This document shows positions 1 through 10,673 of a stretch of 64,000 bases of DNA, one piece after another. This DNA comes from Pseudomonas sp. BN102. GTDB lineage: Bacteria > Pseudomonadota > Gammaproteobacteria > Pseudomonadales > Pseudomonadaceae. Position 1 is the stretch's first letter. Every line of letters begins with the position of its first letter. Location: positions 124,001-188,000 of the forward strand of contig NZ_SSON01000072.1 of assembly GCF_029871245.1 (NCBI RefSeq), read 5' to 3'. The notes beneath the pieces were generated by a model. It ran no database searches. It worked only from the letters and a program-made list of their open reading frames with translations, and was not told where the DNA came from. The translations under genes were made by a program, and so were the position numbers.

Positions 1-607
1 GCGGGGTCCAGCCGAGGAAGACCACGAACTGGTTGCGCTTCACCGCCCTGCCCACCTGCACCAGCATCGCCTGCTCGCTGGACTCCACCAGCGTCCAGTC
101 GCCCAGGCCGAACTCGTCCTTGGCGATCATCTGCCGGATCGACTCGTTGGCTGGCGAGCCGGAGGCGATGCCGTAGAGCTTCTTGTCGAACTTGTCGGCG
201 TACCTGTCCAGGTCGGTGAAAGTCTTCACCCCGGCGTCGAAGACATAGCGCGGCACGGCAAGGGTGTATTCGGTGCCGCTGAGGTTCTGCGCCAGCTTGT
301 CGATGCTACCGGCGGCGACGAACTTGTCGTAGTTGCTCTGCTGGGCCGGCATCCAGTTGCCGAGGAAGGCATCGATCTGGCCCTTGTGCAGGCCGGCGAA
401 AATGATCGGCACCGCCAGGGTCGGAGTCTCGGTGCGATAGCCGAGACCTTCCAGGAGGACGCGCGCCACGCCATTGGTCACGGCGATATCGCTCCAGCCC
501 GGATCACCCAGCTTCACCGTTGCGCAACTGGCGTCTTCCGCCTGGGCGTTGAACGCCAAGCCGGCCAGCAGCACGCCGCCGGCAAGCACTGCATTGATCG
601 TCTTCAT
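1..607 (-). CDS. choX: Choline/betaine ABC transporter substrate-binding protein, partial (ChoX-like)
   Basis: Reading leftwards from an ATG at 607, about 202 codons are open to the window edge, so the C-terminus is missing. The product starts with a signal peptide (MKTINAVLAG... ending AFNAQA) and continues as a periplasmic type II binding protein (KLGDPGWSDIAVTNGVA, then GNWMPAQQSNYDKF). This resembles the choline-binding ChoX/ProX family, which delivers choline, acetylcholine or betaine to an inner-membrane ABC importer. An AGGA ribosome site precedes the ATG. It lies 24 bases downstream of betC on the same strand, so choline released by the sulfatase and its uptake are probably co-expressed. 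Assignment to choline rather than betaine rests on this context. Confidence 0.8.
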   Translation of the reverse strand, partial: MKTINAVLAGGVLLAGLAFNAQAEDASCATVKLGDPGWSDIAVTNGVARVLLEGLGYRTETPTLAVPIIFAGLHKGQIDAFLGNWMPAQQSNYDKFVAAGSIDKLAQNLSGTEYTLAVPRYVFDAGVKTFTDLDRYADKFDKKLYGIASGSPANESIRQMIAKDEFGLGDWTLVESSEQAMLVQVGRAVKRNQFVVFLGWTP

Positions 608-631
608 GCCTTGGTTCCTCGCAAGGGTGGG

Positions 632-2137
632 TCAGGGTTGGGGAAAGCGCGCGCGGCGTTCCAGGTCGTCCAGGTCGATGTGATTGCGCATGTACTGCTG
701 GCTGGCGTCGACAAAGGGCTGGTGGTCCCAGCTCTTCAGCGTGCCGTGGGTCAGGGCCTCGGCGACGAAGCGACGGCGGCGCTGGCTGGCCAGGGTGGCC
801 TGGTGGATGGCGGGGATGTCCCAGCGGACGCGGGCCTCTTCCAGGAAGGCTTCCAGCAGGTCCTGGTGGTCGGAGGAGCCGGCCAGGTTCTCCAGTTCCT
901 GGGGATCGTTTTCCAGGTCGAACAGCAGGCAGGGGTCCTGCACCGAGTAGATGAACTTGTAGGCATCACGGCGGATCATCATCAGCGGGCTGGTGGTGCC
1001 TTCGGCCATGTATTCGCCCAGTACCTCGTCGTGCCCGCCACGGCCTTCGAGGTGCGGCAGCAGGGAGCGGCCATCCAGCGGCAGGCTGGTGTCCAGCTCG
1101 CCGCCAGCCAGCTCCACCAGGGTGGGCAGCAGGTCGACCGTGGAGACGGAGGCCTTCACCCGTGCGGCAGCAAAGCGCGCCGGGGCGTGTACCAGCAGCG
1201 GGACGCGGGCGGCCATCTCGAACCAGTGCATCTTGTACCAGAGGCCGCGCTCGCCAAGCATGTCGCCGTGGTCGCCGGAGAAGACGATGATGGTGTCCTG
1301 ATCCAGGCCGCAGTCGGTCAGGGTCTTGCGCAGGCGGCCGACCTGCTCGTCGACGTAGCTGCAGGCGCCATAGTAGGCGCGCCGAGCGTCACGGACCTTG
1401 TGTTCGGGCAGCGGCTTGCCCCAGAGATCGATGACCTTGAGCAGGCGCTGGGAGTGCGGGTCCTGTTCGGCATCGGCCAAGTGCACGCGCGGCAGCTCGA
1501 TGTCCTCGTCGCGGTACAGGTCCCAGTATTCCTCGGGGATGGTGTACGGGTCGTGGGGGTGGGTCAGCGACACCGTCAGGCAGAAAGGCTGTTCGGGGTG
1601 TTCGCGCACATGGTCGTAGAGGTACTGGCGCGCCTTGAACACCACTTCCTCGTCGAAATCCAGCTGGTTGGTGCGCACACAGGGACCCGCCTGCAGCACC
1701 GAGGACATGTTGTGGTACCAGCTCGGGCGCACGTCCGGCTCGTCCCAGTTCACCGCCCAGCCATAGTCGGCCGGGTAGATATCGCTGGTCAGGCGCTCTT
1801 CGTAGCCGTGCAACTGGTCCGGGCCGCAGAAGTGCATCTTGCCGGACAGCGCCGTGCGGTAGCCGAGGCGGCGCAGGTGGTGGGCGTAGGTGGGCACGTC
1901 GGCGGGGAAGTCGGCGGCGTTGTCATAGGCACCGATCTTCGACGGCAGCTGGCCGCTTACCAGGGTGAAGCGCGAAGGTGCGCACAGCGGGCTGTTGCAG
2001 TAGGCCGAATCGAAGACCACACCTTCGGCGGCGAGCCGCGACAGGTTCGGCACCTTGATTGGGGAGGGCGCGTAGAAGGGCAGCAGCGGCGCGGCCATCT
2101 GGTCGGCCATGATGAAGAGGATATTGGGGCGTTTCAT
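632..2137 (-). CDS. betC: Choline-sulfatase
   Basis: A sulfatase of about 501 residues that hydrolyses choline-O-sulfate to choline and sulfate, feeding glycine betaine synthesis and supplying sulfur. The N-terminus has the metal-binding start of alkaline-phosphatase-fold sulfatases (ILFIMADQ). The motif CAPSR follows, whose Cys52 would be converted to formylglycine, and then SGKMHFCG. Further metal-site segments (VFSGDHGDMLGERGLWYK) are present, and the length is normal for BetC. I chose the ATG at 2137 (MKRPN), the usual family start; an in-frame ATG at 2152 would add five residues. It is divergent from the LysR gene at 2249, the standard arrangement of a regulator and its target. Confidence 0.93.
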   Translation of the reverse strand: MKRPNILFIMADQMAAPLLPFYAPSPIKVPNLSRLAAEGVVFDSAYCNSPLCAPSRFTLVSGQLPSKIGAYDNAADFPADVPTYAHHLRRLGYRTALSGKMHFCGPDQLHGYEERLTSDIYPADYGWAVNWDEPDVRPSWYHNMSSVLQAGPCVRTNQLDFDEEVVFKARQYLYDHVREHPEQPFCLTVSLTHPHDPYTIPEEYWDLYRDEDIELPRVHLADAEQDPHSQRLLKVIDLWGKPLPEHKVRDARRAYYGACSYVDEQVGRLRKTLTDCGLDQDTIIVFSGDHGDMLGERGLWYKMHWFEMAARVPLLVHAPARFAAARVKASVSTVDLLPTLVELAGGELDTSLPLDGRSLLPHLEGRGGHDEVLGEYMAEGTTSPLMMIRRDAYKFIYSVQDPCLLFDLENDPQELENLAGSSDHQDLLEAFLEEARVRWDIPAIHQATLASQRRRRFVAEALTHGTLKSWDHQPFVDASQQYMRNHIDLDDLERRARFPQP

Positions 2138-2191
2138 CGTTCGCTTATCCATACTGTCGAATTATGCGAAAGTGCTGGTAACGATGATTGC

Positions 2192-2241
2192 GCCAGGCAA
2201 TCGCCTGGTAAACGGCACAGCGGAACATGACTCGGATAAGC
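2192..2241. promoter_or_regulatory. Candidate operator region between betC and its LysR regulator
   Basis: The divergent intergenic region holds a perfect dyad CCAGGC-AATC-GCCTGG (2193-2208). A widely spaced inverted pair, GCTTATCC (2143-2150) and GGATAAGC (2234-2241), brackets the region. Their position suits regulator binding that controls both directions. No binding consensus is known to me for this regulator, so the assignment is by symmetry only. Confidence 0.4.
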
Positions 2242-2248
2242 AAACGTT

Positions 2249-3202
2249 ATGGCAGAGCTGCAAGCTGAACTGTCGTTGGACCTGCTGCGGGTGTTCGAAT
2301 CCGCCGCGCGCCACCTGAGCTTCACCGCTGCCGCCGTGGAGCTGGGCACCACCCAGCCGGCGGTGAGCCAGCAGATCCAGCGTCTGGAGAAGCAACTGGC
2401 GACCCGTCTGTTCGACCGGGTGTATCGCGGTATCGAACTGACCGACAGCGGTCGCTTGCTGTTCCTGCATGTCCAGGAAGGCATGCAGTCCATCCGCGCG
2501 GGGCTGGAGGCCATTGGCTCGCGGACGCAGCATGAGGTGCTGCAGGTGGCCACCGACTTCGCCTTCGCCGCGTACTGGCTGATGCCGCGGCTGCACCGCT
2601 TTCATGAGGCGAATCCGGAGATCGACGTCAGCATCGTCACCAGCGATCGCACCATGAACATGCTGCGCTCGGAGGTGGACATCGCCATTGCCTTCGGCGA
2701 CGGCCGCTTCAAGCATGGCGAGGCCATGCTGCTGTTTCGCGAGGAAGTCTTCCCCATCTGCAGCCCGCGACTGCTGGCGGGGCGCGCCAGCCCGTTACCG
2801 GTCGCGGCGTTGGCGGAGTTGCCGCTGCTGCACCTCAAACCCGAAGTGCGCACCCGCTGGTTCGACTGGGACGCATTGTTTCGCGAGCTGGGAATCGCCC
2901 AGCCGCCCGGCTCGGGCATGCTGCGTTTCGACAACTACACCCTGCTGATCCAGGCCGCCATCGCCGGCCAGGGCGTGGCCATCGGCTGGCGCTACCTGGT
3001 GGACGACCTGATCGACCAGGGCCTGCTGGTGCCCGTGCTGGACACCAGTGTCAGTTCGGATTTCGGTTACTACCTGGTGCAGCCGGAGCGCAAGCGCCGT
3101 GCGCGGTTGATGAAGTGCTTCGTCGACTGGCTGCAGCAGGAACTGGGTGACGAGGCCCGCCAGGCCCAGCTCATCAAGCATCGGGAAGCAATCGCCACCT
3201 GA
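2249..3202 (+). CDS. LysR-type regulator of choline-sulfate utilisation
   Basis: A 317-residue LysR-family transcription factor. The N-terminal winged helix-turn-helix is clear (LSFTAAAVELGTTQPAVSQQ, residues about 21-40). A co-inducer-binding domain follows with the GcvA-like ending typical of this subgroup (FDNYTLLIQAAIAGQGVAIG). Its divergent position next to betC matches the choline-sulfate-utilisation transcription factor family. It probably activates betC-choX in response to choline sulfate and represses itself. The ATG at 2249 has only a weak ribosome site, but no better in-frame start is visible. Confidence 0.85.
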   Translation: MAELQAELSLDLLRVFESAARHLSFTAAAVELGTTQPAVSQQIQRLEKQLATRLFDRVYRGIELTDSGRLLFLHVQEGMQSIRAGLEAIGSRTQHEVLQVATDFAFAAYWLMPRLHRFHEANPEIDVSIVTSDRTMNMLRSEVDIAIAFGDGRFKHGEAMLLFREEVFPICSPRLLAGRASPLPVAALAELPLLHLKPEVRTRWFDWDALFRELGIAQPPGSGMLRFDNYTLLIQAAIAGQGVAIGWRYLVDDLIDQGLLVPVLDTSVSSDFGYYLVQPERKRRARLMKCFVDWLQQELGDEARQAQLIKHREAIAT

Positions 3203-3366
3203 GTCCCTGGCTTCGATTGCGCTGACGACATTGGCAGGAGGCCAAACTATTGGTTGGTTCTTCCCTTGTTTGAGACCAACGTCCCAAGAAATTCCCCCCG
3301 CTGTAATGCAATCGGCAAGAGCCTTGGCTATGAGTTCTGGCTTCATTCACTTCACGAGTGCTGCCG

Positions 3367-4353
3367 ATGAACGTCTTCACCTGCCTGGCTGCCGGTCTCA
3401 GCCTGTGCGCCCTTGCCGGCCAGGCCAACGCCTGGTCGCAACCGACCCACAAGAACATCGTCAAGGATGCCCTGGCCTACATGAACTCTCCCTATGCGAC
3501 AGGGGAGATGCGCGAGGCCTACCAGTTCTACGTGAGCGCCGCCGGTAGTGAGGCCAAGGCAGGCGAAATCCTCGGCCAGGCGGCCTACGATGTGGACGAT
3601 TTCAGGGACACCCGCCTGGGCGGCTGGTGGGTCGGGTACGAGTACGCGCCGGTGTGGAACGCCGCCTCCGGGCTGGTGAACTACACCTCCTACTGGCACT
3701 TCCTCAACCTGACCCGCGACGGCGACGCCCACGGCAATGCCCATGGCGGCTACGACTATCGCTACCACAAGGTGGACGGTGGCATCGCCGATGTCGACTG
3801 GTACGCCATGGTTTATCTCTACAACCGCGAGCTGAAGCGGGAGGACTTCGACACCACCGAATCCCATTACCGCCGGGGCACCCGCTCCGACTGGCAAGGG
3901 CATTACGGTGACTTCCAGACCTCCTCCTTCCAGCCCATCGATAACCTCGCCGGTTACTGGTTCGACCAGTTCCGCGCCGCGCCCTCGCTGCAGACCATCG
4001 GCTACGCCCTGCACGCCACGGGCGATGTGGCGCAGCCGCACCACGTGTGGGTCACCTCGGCCAACGGCCACTCCAGCTGGGAAGGCTGGGTCGACGACCA
4101 TTACGCCAGCGAAAAGCTCAACGATCCGGCGGCCGTGGCCAACCTCATCGGCCGCTATGACCCGAGCCGGAGCATCCGCGAGTTGCTGACCCAGACCGGT
4201 CAGGTCGCTTATGCTCATCCCGAGCCGCTCTACGACACCAGCTACGCGACGCGCCTGCGAGTAGCCAAGGAACTGATCCCGGAGTCCATCGCGCTCACCG
4301 TAACCGTGCTGACCAAGGGCGCCAGCAGCTTCAATGCGTCCGAAGGCATCTGA
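3367..4353 (+). CDS. plcB: Secreted zinc-dependent phospholipase C (PlcB type)
   Basis: A protein of about 328 residues with a clear signal peptide ending AGQANA. The mature enzyme would then begin with Trp23 (WSQPTHKNIV). In the zinc-dependent phospholipase C / S1-P1 nuclease fold the first mature Trp and a nearby His coordinate zinc, and further ligands come from segments such as ALHATGDVAQPHHVW near residue 220. P. aeruginosa PlcB, which acts on phosphatidylethanolamine and is linked to directed twitching, has the same length and gene neighbourhood. The start is taken at ATG 3367; a GTG lies in frame at 3358. The 3' end overlaps the next gene by about 20 bases, so the three downstream-facing genes are likely one transcript. 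Confidence 0.82.
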   Translation: MNVFTCLAAGLSLCALAGQANAWSQPTHKNIVKDALAYMNSPYATGEMREAYQFYVSAAGSEAKAGEILGQAAYDVDDFRDTRLGGWWVGYEYAPVWNAASGLVNYTSYWHFLNLTRDGDAHGNAHGGYDYRYHKVDGGIADVDWYAMVYLYNRELKREDFDTTESHYRRGTRSDWQGHYGDFQTSSFQPIDNLAGYWFDQFRAAPSLQTIGYALHATGDVAQPHHVWVTSANGHSSWEGWVDDHYASEKLNDPAAVANLIGRYDPSRSIRELLTQTGQVAYAHPEPLYDTSYATRLRVAKELIPESIALTVTVLTKGASSFNASEGI

Positions 4354-5605
4354 GGTGGGGCTGCGTCTGATCGCTGGCCTCGCGTTGGCGCTTTATCTGG
4401 GGGCTGTCCAGGCTCAACCCACTGCGACGGACCTGCGCATTGACGGCGACGTGCTGCCGGGCAGGAGCATCGCCCTGCTCGAACAGGTCCTCAGCCGGGT
4501 CAAGTTCAACACCGACCCACGGCAACTGCGCCGTGGGCTGGTGGAGAACCACCTGTTGGCCCGCGAGGTGGCGAGCGAAATGAACGTCCAGAATCGCGCT
4601 GACCTGGACGCCAGCGTCGAGATCGAAGCCGGCAACCTGCTGGAGCAGTACTACGGTCGCAGTGCTCGGCAGGACCTGCGACCCTTCCTTCGCCAGCCGC
4701 AGCCGCTCAGCGCCAAACGTCTGCGCGACACGCTGGCGCCGGCCTCCCGTGGGCTGGTGCAGAACAGCCTGGAACTCAGCCCGGAGCAACAGCGCGCGGC
4801 CGCGCAGGTGGAGCTGATCCGCTGGCAGTTTCCCGGCCAGCCCGAGCAGCACTTGGACCTGCTGTCTCTCTATCTGGGCGACAACATCCAGGGGCAGGTG
4901 GAGTTGCAGCAGGGCAACCTGGAATACCTGGCGCGTCAGGTGCAGACCCGTGTGCAGCGCGATTACCTCTGGTACCGCTTGGGCCAGGACGGTTTCACCC
5001 CGGCGGAGCAGCAGGGCTTGAAGACCCTGGTGCGCGATCGCCTGGTACGCCAGCGCTACCTGCACCAGATCGGCTTGTACAGCGACTTCCACCACGAGTC
5101 CGACACCCTGCGCGAACTGGCGCGCACAGTCAGCGACGCCGAAGCCGGGGCCTACTACCAGCGCAACCAGGCGCGCTACCGCAACGTCGCCCAAGTGCAG
5201 GCTGCGCATATCCGCCTGCCGGACCAGGTCAGCGCTGACCGCGTCTACGCCGAGTTGCAGCAGGGCCTGGATTTCGACGAGGCGGTGCGCCGCTATTCCC
5301 AAGCGCAGGACAAGGACCGCACGCCGCCGGGCGACCTCGGCCTGATCCGTCCCGAGAGCGGCCCGCTGGACCTCCTGCGCAAGACCGCGCTGATCCAGAA
5401 GGCCGACTCCCTGTCGCAACCGATGCGCATCGAGGGTGCTTTCGAGATCGTCCGGGTACGCAGCCGTGAAGACCGGCAACTGCCGCTCAGCGACCGCAGT
5501 GTTCGCTATGAGGTGAACCAGGCGGTGGCGCGGGAAAAGCTGGCTGCCGAGCTCGAGGCGCAACTGGGCCGATTGCTCACCGAGGCGCGGGTGGAAGGGC
5601 TATGA
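4334..5605 (+). CDS. Periplasmic parvulin-type peptidyl-prolyl cis-trans isomerase
   Basis: A 423-residue exported protein with an N-terminal signal sequence (LRLIAGLALALYLGAVQA). A long helical region follows, and then a PpiC/parvulin-like domain around residues 265-385 (VQAAHIRLPDQ, the spaced FDEAVRRYSQAQDKD, then PPGDLGLIRPESG). This layout resembles SurA/PpiD-like foldases. A GTG at 4355, preceded by GAAGG with good spacing, may be the real start and would give a classic short signal peptide. Overlap with plcB on one side and a 4-base ATGA overlap with the next gene on the other suggest a foldase dedicated to, or co-expressed with, the phospholipase. That role is inferred from context only. 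Confidence 0.7.
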   Translation: MRPKASEVGLRLIAGLALALYLGAVQAQPTATDLRIDGDVLPGRSIALLEQVLSRVKFNTDPRQLRRGLVENHLLAREVASEMNVQNRADLDASVEIEAGNLLEQYYGRSARQDLRPFLRQPQPLSAKRLRDTLAPASRGLVQNSLELSPEQQRAAAQVELIRWQFPGQPEQHLDLLSLYLGDNIQGQVELQQGNLEYLARQVQTRVQRDYLWYRLGQDGFTPAEQQGLKTLVRDRLVRQRYLHQIGLYSDFHHESDTLRELARTVSDAEAGAYYQRNQARYRNVAQVQAAHIRLPDQVSADRVYAELQQGLDFDEAVRRYSQAQDKDRTPPGDLGLIRPESGPLDLLRKTALIQKADSLSQPMRIEGAFEIVRVRSREDRQLPLSDRSVRYEVNQAVAREKLAAELEAQLGRLLTEARVEGL

Positions 5606-6210
5606 AGAGGTGGCTCGGCGTGGCCTTGGTCTGTAGCACTGCTGTTGCGGCGGCGGCCTGTGCAATGGTGTTGCTGACGCCGGGGCCGGAGTTCCGGCCA
5701 GCGCCCTCGCCAAGACCAGCGTTGCAGCCGCAGCCCATTACCGTTTCCTCTCCAGCGCCTGCTCCGTCGCCCGCCCCGCTTGTCGAAAGTCGGTCCCCTG
5801 CCCTGGCCACGGCAGCACCGAGCACGGAGACACCAACCATGGACCAGGCCGAGGCCATGCTGCTCATGCAGTGGATGGCTGAGAAAGGCGACCCGCGCAG
5901 CCCAACCCTGGGCGGACTGAAGCCGCGTCAGGGAGCCACCACCGCCGAGCTGGCGGACCGTCGCCAGTACGCGGCGTTGGAGGAGCGCCAGACCCGCGAA
6001 CTGCTCCAGGCCTACGCCGGTGGTGTGCAACAGATTCCGGAGATTCGTGCACGCATCGAGGCGGCGGAGCAGAGTGGCGAACGCACTGCCATCGAACTGG
6101 ACGAAGCGCGTGCTGCCCTGGCGCAACTGGAAGCCATGAAAGGGCGGCTGGAAAGTGAAGCGCCGCAGCTGCTGCCCAGCGACACCACGCTTCCCCCGGC
6201 GAAGCAATGA
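5602..6210 (+). CDS. Hypothetical anchored proline-rich protein
   Basis: A 202-residue protein I do not recognise. It has an N-terminal hydrophobic segment (residues about 5-27, possibly an uncleaved anchor). A low-complexity Pro/Ala/Ser linker follows (about 28-75), then a charged, mostly helical C-terminal half with coiled-coil character (residues about 110-190). A GGAAGGG ribosome site lies just upstream, and the ATGA overlap implies translational coupling with the isomerase gene. The architecture is that of an envelope-spanning tether. It is probably the third member of the plcB transcript; its function is unknown. Confidence 0.6.
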   Translation: MKRWLGVALVCSTAVAAAACAMVLLTPGPEFRPAPSPRPALQPQPITVSSPAPAPSPAPLVESRSPALATAAPSTETPTMDQAEAMLLMQWMAEKGDPRSPTLGGLKPRQGATTAELADRRQYAALEERQTRELLQAYAGGVQQIPEIRARIEAAEQSGERTAIELDEARAALAQLEAMKGRLESEAPQLLPSDTTLPPAKQ

Positions 6211-6277
6211 CAACTGCGGCAAGCAACGGCCGCTTGCCGCTACCATGGAGGTCATCGGCATTTAGTGAGGCGTGAAC

Positions 6278-6646
6278 ATGCAGGATTTCTCCACACCCCG
6301 CATCAAGGGCTTCCACGCCCACGTCTATTTCGACGCCGCCACCCTCGAGCAGGCACGTGCCCTCTGCGAGGAAGCAGCTCGACGCTTCCCGTTGAAGATG
6401 GGCCGCGTTCACGAGAAACCCGTTGGCCCACATCCCGACTGGAGCTGCCAACTGGCCTTCAAGCCCGAGCTGTTCGGTGCGGTGATTCCCTGGCTGGCGC
6501 TGAACCGCAACGGCCTCACGGTGCTGGTGCACCCCATCACCGGCAGCGACCTGCGCGACCACCGCGACTACCCCATGTGGATGGGGGCGATACGGCCGCT
6601 GGATCTGTCCTGCCTCGAGGACGGCGAGATCGAGTACGACCTCTGA
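6278..6646 (+). CDS. DOPA 4,5-dioxygenase family protein
   Basis: A small single-domain protein of 122 residues matching the DOPA 4,5-dioxygenase-like family. Conserved histidine segments are visible: GFHAHVYFD near the N-terminus, GRVHEKPVGPHPDWSC in the middle, and LVHPITGSDLRDH near the C-terminus. These probably supply the metal site. Bacterial members are usually of unknown physiological substrate. I chose the ATG at 6278, preceded by GTGAGG; a GTG lies six bases upstream. It stands alone, convergent with trpA. Confidence 0.75.
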   Translation: MQDFSTPRIKGFHAHVYFDAATLEQARALCEEAARRFPLKMGRVHEKPVGPHPDWSCQLAFKPELFGAVIPWLALNRNGLTVLVHPITGSDLRDHRDYPMWMGAIRPLDLSCLEDGEIEYDL

Positions 6647-6651
6647 TCGAG

Positions 6652-6739
6652 CCGTAGGGTGGATCACGCTTCACCGATCCACCATCGGTGCTCAATCTGG
6701 CCACGTTGGTGGACATGAAAAGCGATGTCCACCCTACGG
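6652..6739. repeat. Intergenic hairpin repeat (CCGTAGGGTGGA family)
   Basis: A perfect 12-base inverted pair, CCGTAGGGTGGA (6652-6663) and its complement (6728-6739), bounds an 88-base segment between two convergent genes. Inner arms (GGTGGATCxxxxxxxCACCGATCCACC) add more pairing. Elements of this kind are scattered through pseudomonad intergenic regions. Confidence 0.6.
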
Positions 6740-6755
6740 GGCGTATACCAACGAA

Positions 6756-6788
6756 AAAGCCGCTGTTCCGGTGAGGGACAGCGGCTTT
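6756..6788 (-). terminator. Rho-independent terminator of trpBA
   Basis: An 11-base perfect stem (6756-6766 with 6778-6788) and an 11-base loop. On the minus strand it is followed by a T-run. It lies just beyond the trpA stop codon. Confidence 0.85.
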
Positions 6789-6805
6789 CTGTTGCGGCGC
6801 TGACG

Positions 6806-8922
<2,117 letters not shown>

Positions 8923-8927
8923 TCACC

Positions 8928-9818
8928 ATGAGCCGAGACCTTCCCCCGCTGAATGCCTTGCGTGCCTTCGAAGCTGCCGCCCGGTTGCAGAGCATCAGCC
9001 GTGCCGCGGAAGAGCTGCATGTCACCCATGGTGCAGTGAGCCGCCAGGTACGGATGCTGGAGGAAGAGCTGGGCATCGCCCTGTTCAGCAAGGATGGTCG
9101 CGGCGTAAAACTCACCGATGCCGGTCAGCGCCTGCGCGATGCTACCGGCGAAGCCTTCGAGCGTCTGCGCAGCGTCTGCAGCGACCTGCAGAAGCGTAGC
9201 GAGGATGCTCCCTTCGTCCTCGGCTGCCCCGGTAGCCTGTTGGCACGCTGGTTCATTCCGCGGCTGGATCGGCTCAATCGCGAACTGCCGGAACTGCGCC
9301 TGCAACTCTCGGCCAGTGAAGGCGAACTGGACCCGCGCCGCCCCGGGATCGACGCCACCCTCTGCTTCGCCGAGCCGCCCTGGCCAACGGACATGCGGGT
9401 ATTCGAGCTGGTGGCCGAATCCATCGGGCCGGTGCTCAGCCCGCGCTATGCCCAGCACGACGCCCTGGTTTCCGCCGCCCCAGCGGTCCTGCTGGGGGAA
9501 GCCCTGCTGCACACGGTCTCGCGGCCCCAGGCCTGGCCGCAATGGGCAGCCGCCCAGGGGCTGGCGGCGGAGCGGCTGCGCCTTGGTCAGGGTTTCGAAC
9601 ACCTCTACTACCTGTTGGAGGCCGCAGTCGCCGGACTCGGCGTCGCCATCGCCCCGCAGCAACTGGTCGCCGACGAGCTGGCAACGGGCCGCCTGGTGGC
9701 CCCCTGGGGCTTCGTCGAGACCCCGGCGCGCCTGGCCCTCTGGGTGCCGGCGCGACAGCTCGACCGGCGTGCTGAACGCCTCGCCTTGTGGCTGCGTCAG
9801 GAGTTGGCGGGCCGATAG
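8928..9818 (+). CDS. trpI: LysR-type activator of trpBA
   Basis: A 296-residue LysR regulator. The helix-turn-helix is at about residues 21-40 ([20 protein letters not shown]), and the GcvA-like effector domain contains [18 protein letters not shown]. It is divergent from trpBA with about 107 bases between the start codons, the arrangement characterised for pseudomonad TrpI. It uses indoleglycerol phosphate as inducer and represses its own transcription. Length and position agree with the family. Confidence 0.93.
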   Translation: MSRDLPPLNALRAFEAAARLQSISRAAEELHVTHGAVSRQVRMLEEELGIALFSKDGRGVKLTDAGQRLRDATGEAFERLRSVCSDLQKRSEDAPFVLGCPGSLLARWFIPRLDRLNRELPELRLQLSASEGELDPRRPGIDATLCFAEPPWPTDMRVFELVAESIGPVLSPRYAQHDALVSAAPAVLLGEALLHTVSRPQAWPQWAAAQGLAAERLRLGQGFEHLYYLLEAAVAGLGVAIAPQQLVADELATGRLVAPWGFVETPARLALWVPARQLDRRAERLALWLRQELAGR

Positions 9819-9877
9819 CCGCATTCTTGGCTAGCCTTGCAGGGGAACCCATCCGTGCCTGCCACAGGAGATACGCC

Positions 9878-10093
9878 ATGTCTGATCACCACACCTACAA
9901 GAAGATCGAGATCGTCGGTTCCTCGCGCAACAGCATCGATGAGGCGATCAACAACGCCCTGACCGAAGCGTCGAGGACGATCCGCAACATGGACTGGTTC
10001 GAGGTTGTGGAAACCCGAGGGCATGTAGAGAACGGCCGGGTCGGTCACTATCAGGTGACCCTGAAGGTCGGCTTCCGGGTGAGCGATAGCTGA
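9878..10093 (+). CDS. Dodecin, flavin-binding small protein
   Basis: A 71-residue protein of the dodecin family, which forms hollow dodecamers that store or buffer flavins such as FMN or riboflavin. The sequence shows the single beta-alpha-beta-beta fold ([21 protein letters not shown]), the conserved [11 protein letters not shown] segment with the flavin-stacking tryptophan, and the closing [11 protein letters not shown] strand. The ATG at 9878 is preceded by ACAGGAG. A longer open frame upstream (from 9788) is not part of the gene. Confidence 0.92.
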   Translation: MSDHHTYKKIEIVGSSRNSIDEAINNALTEASRTIRNMDWFEVVETRGHVENGRVGHYQVTLKVGFRVSDS

Positions 10094-10278
10094 CCGCTTC
10101 CGTAGGCTGACGCTGGGCGACACCCGGCCCCGTCTGCGAGATGCGAGTTCCGGAGGAGCGCCGCCTTCCTCGGCGAACTGGGTTAGGCTCTGAGCGTCTG
10201 CCCCGCGGCCTTCGTGGAATCTGGCGCGGGGCGGATGGCTCGCGCGAGCCCGTTATCCATCACGAGGGAGCGTTACCC

Positions 10279-10503
10279 ATGAAGAAACTGTTGTTGGCCG
10301 TTGGCCTGTTCACCCTGGCCGGTTCGGCCTTCGCCGCCGTAAAGCCCTGCGAGGAGCTGAAGGCGGAGATCGACGCCAAGCTCAAGGCCAAGGGCGTCGC
10401 CTCCTACACCCTGGAAATCGTCGACAAGGGCAGCGCCGCCGGCAAGCAGGTGGTGGGCACCTGCGAAGGCGGCAGCAAGGAGATCGTCTACCAGCGCAAT
10501 TGA
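10279..10503 (+). CDS. DUF1161 family periplasmic protein, copy 1
   Basis: A 74-residue exported protein with a signal peptide (MKKLLLAVGLFTLAGSAFA) and a mature part of about 55 residues. Two conserved cysteines (KPCEELK and GTCEGG) probably form a disulfide. The ending is EIVYQRN. It matches the DUF1161 family, function unknown. A GAGGGAG ribosome site precedes the ATG. A clear paralogue lies at 13755-13988. Confidence 0.85.
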   Translation: MKKLLLAVGLFTLAGSAFAAVKPCEELKAEIDAKLKAKGVASYTLEIVDKGSAAGKQVVGTCEGGSKEIVYQRN

Positions 10504-10519
10504 TCGCGCTTCACCCGCC

Positions 10520-10542
10520 GGGCCGGCGCCGCGCGCCGGCCC
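10520..10542. terminator. GC hairpin after the DUF1161 gene
   Basis: A 9-base perfect stem (10520-10528 with 10534-10542) lies 17 bases past the stop codon. No T-run follows, so intrinsic termination would be weak; it may instead protect the 3' end. Confidence 0.45.
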
Positions 10543-10673
10543 AATCCTTACCTGCCGGTGGCCTGGTTACCGAAAAGTGCCTTCTAGCCGCCACCGGCGC
10601 CAATCCCTAGAGTAAGACCCACTGATTCACTCGGATAAGCGCCCGTGCCTGTCCCCTATCCAGGTCTTGCCCC

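Noticed and set aside
386-2230. 614-codon open frame on the plus strand
   Set aside because: It is antisense to choX and betC, whose products are recognisable; the frame is an effect of high GC.
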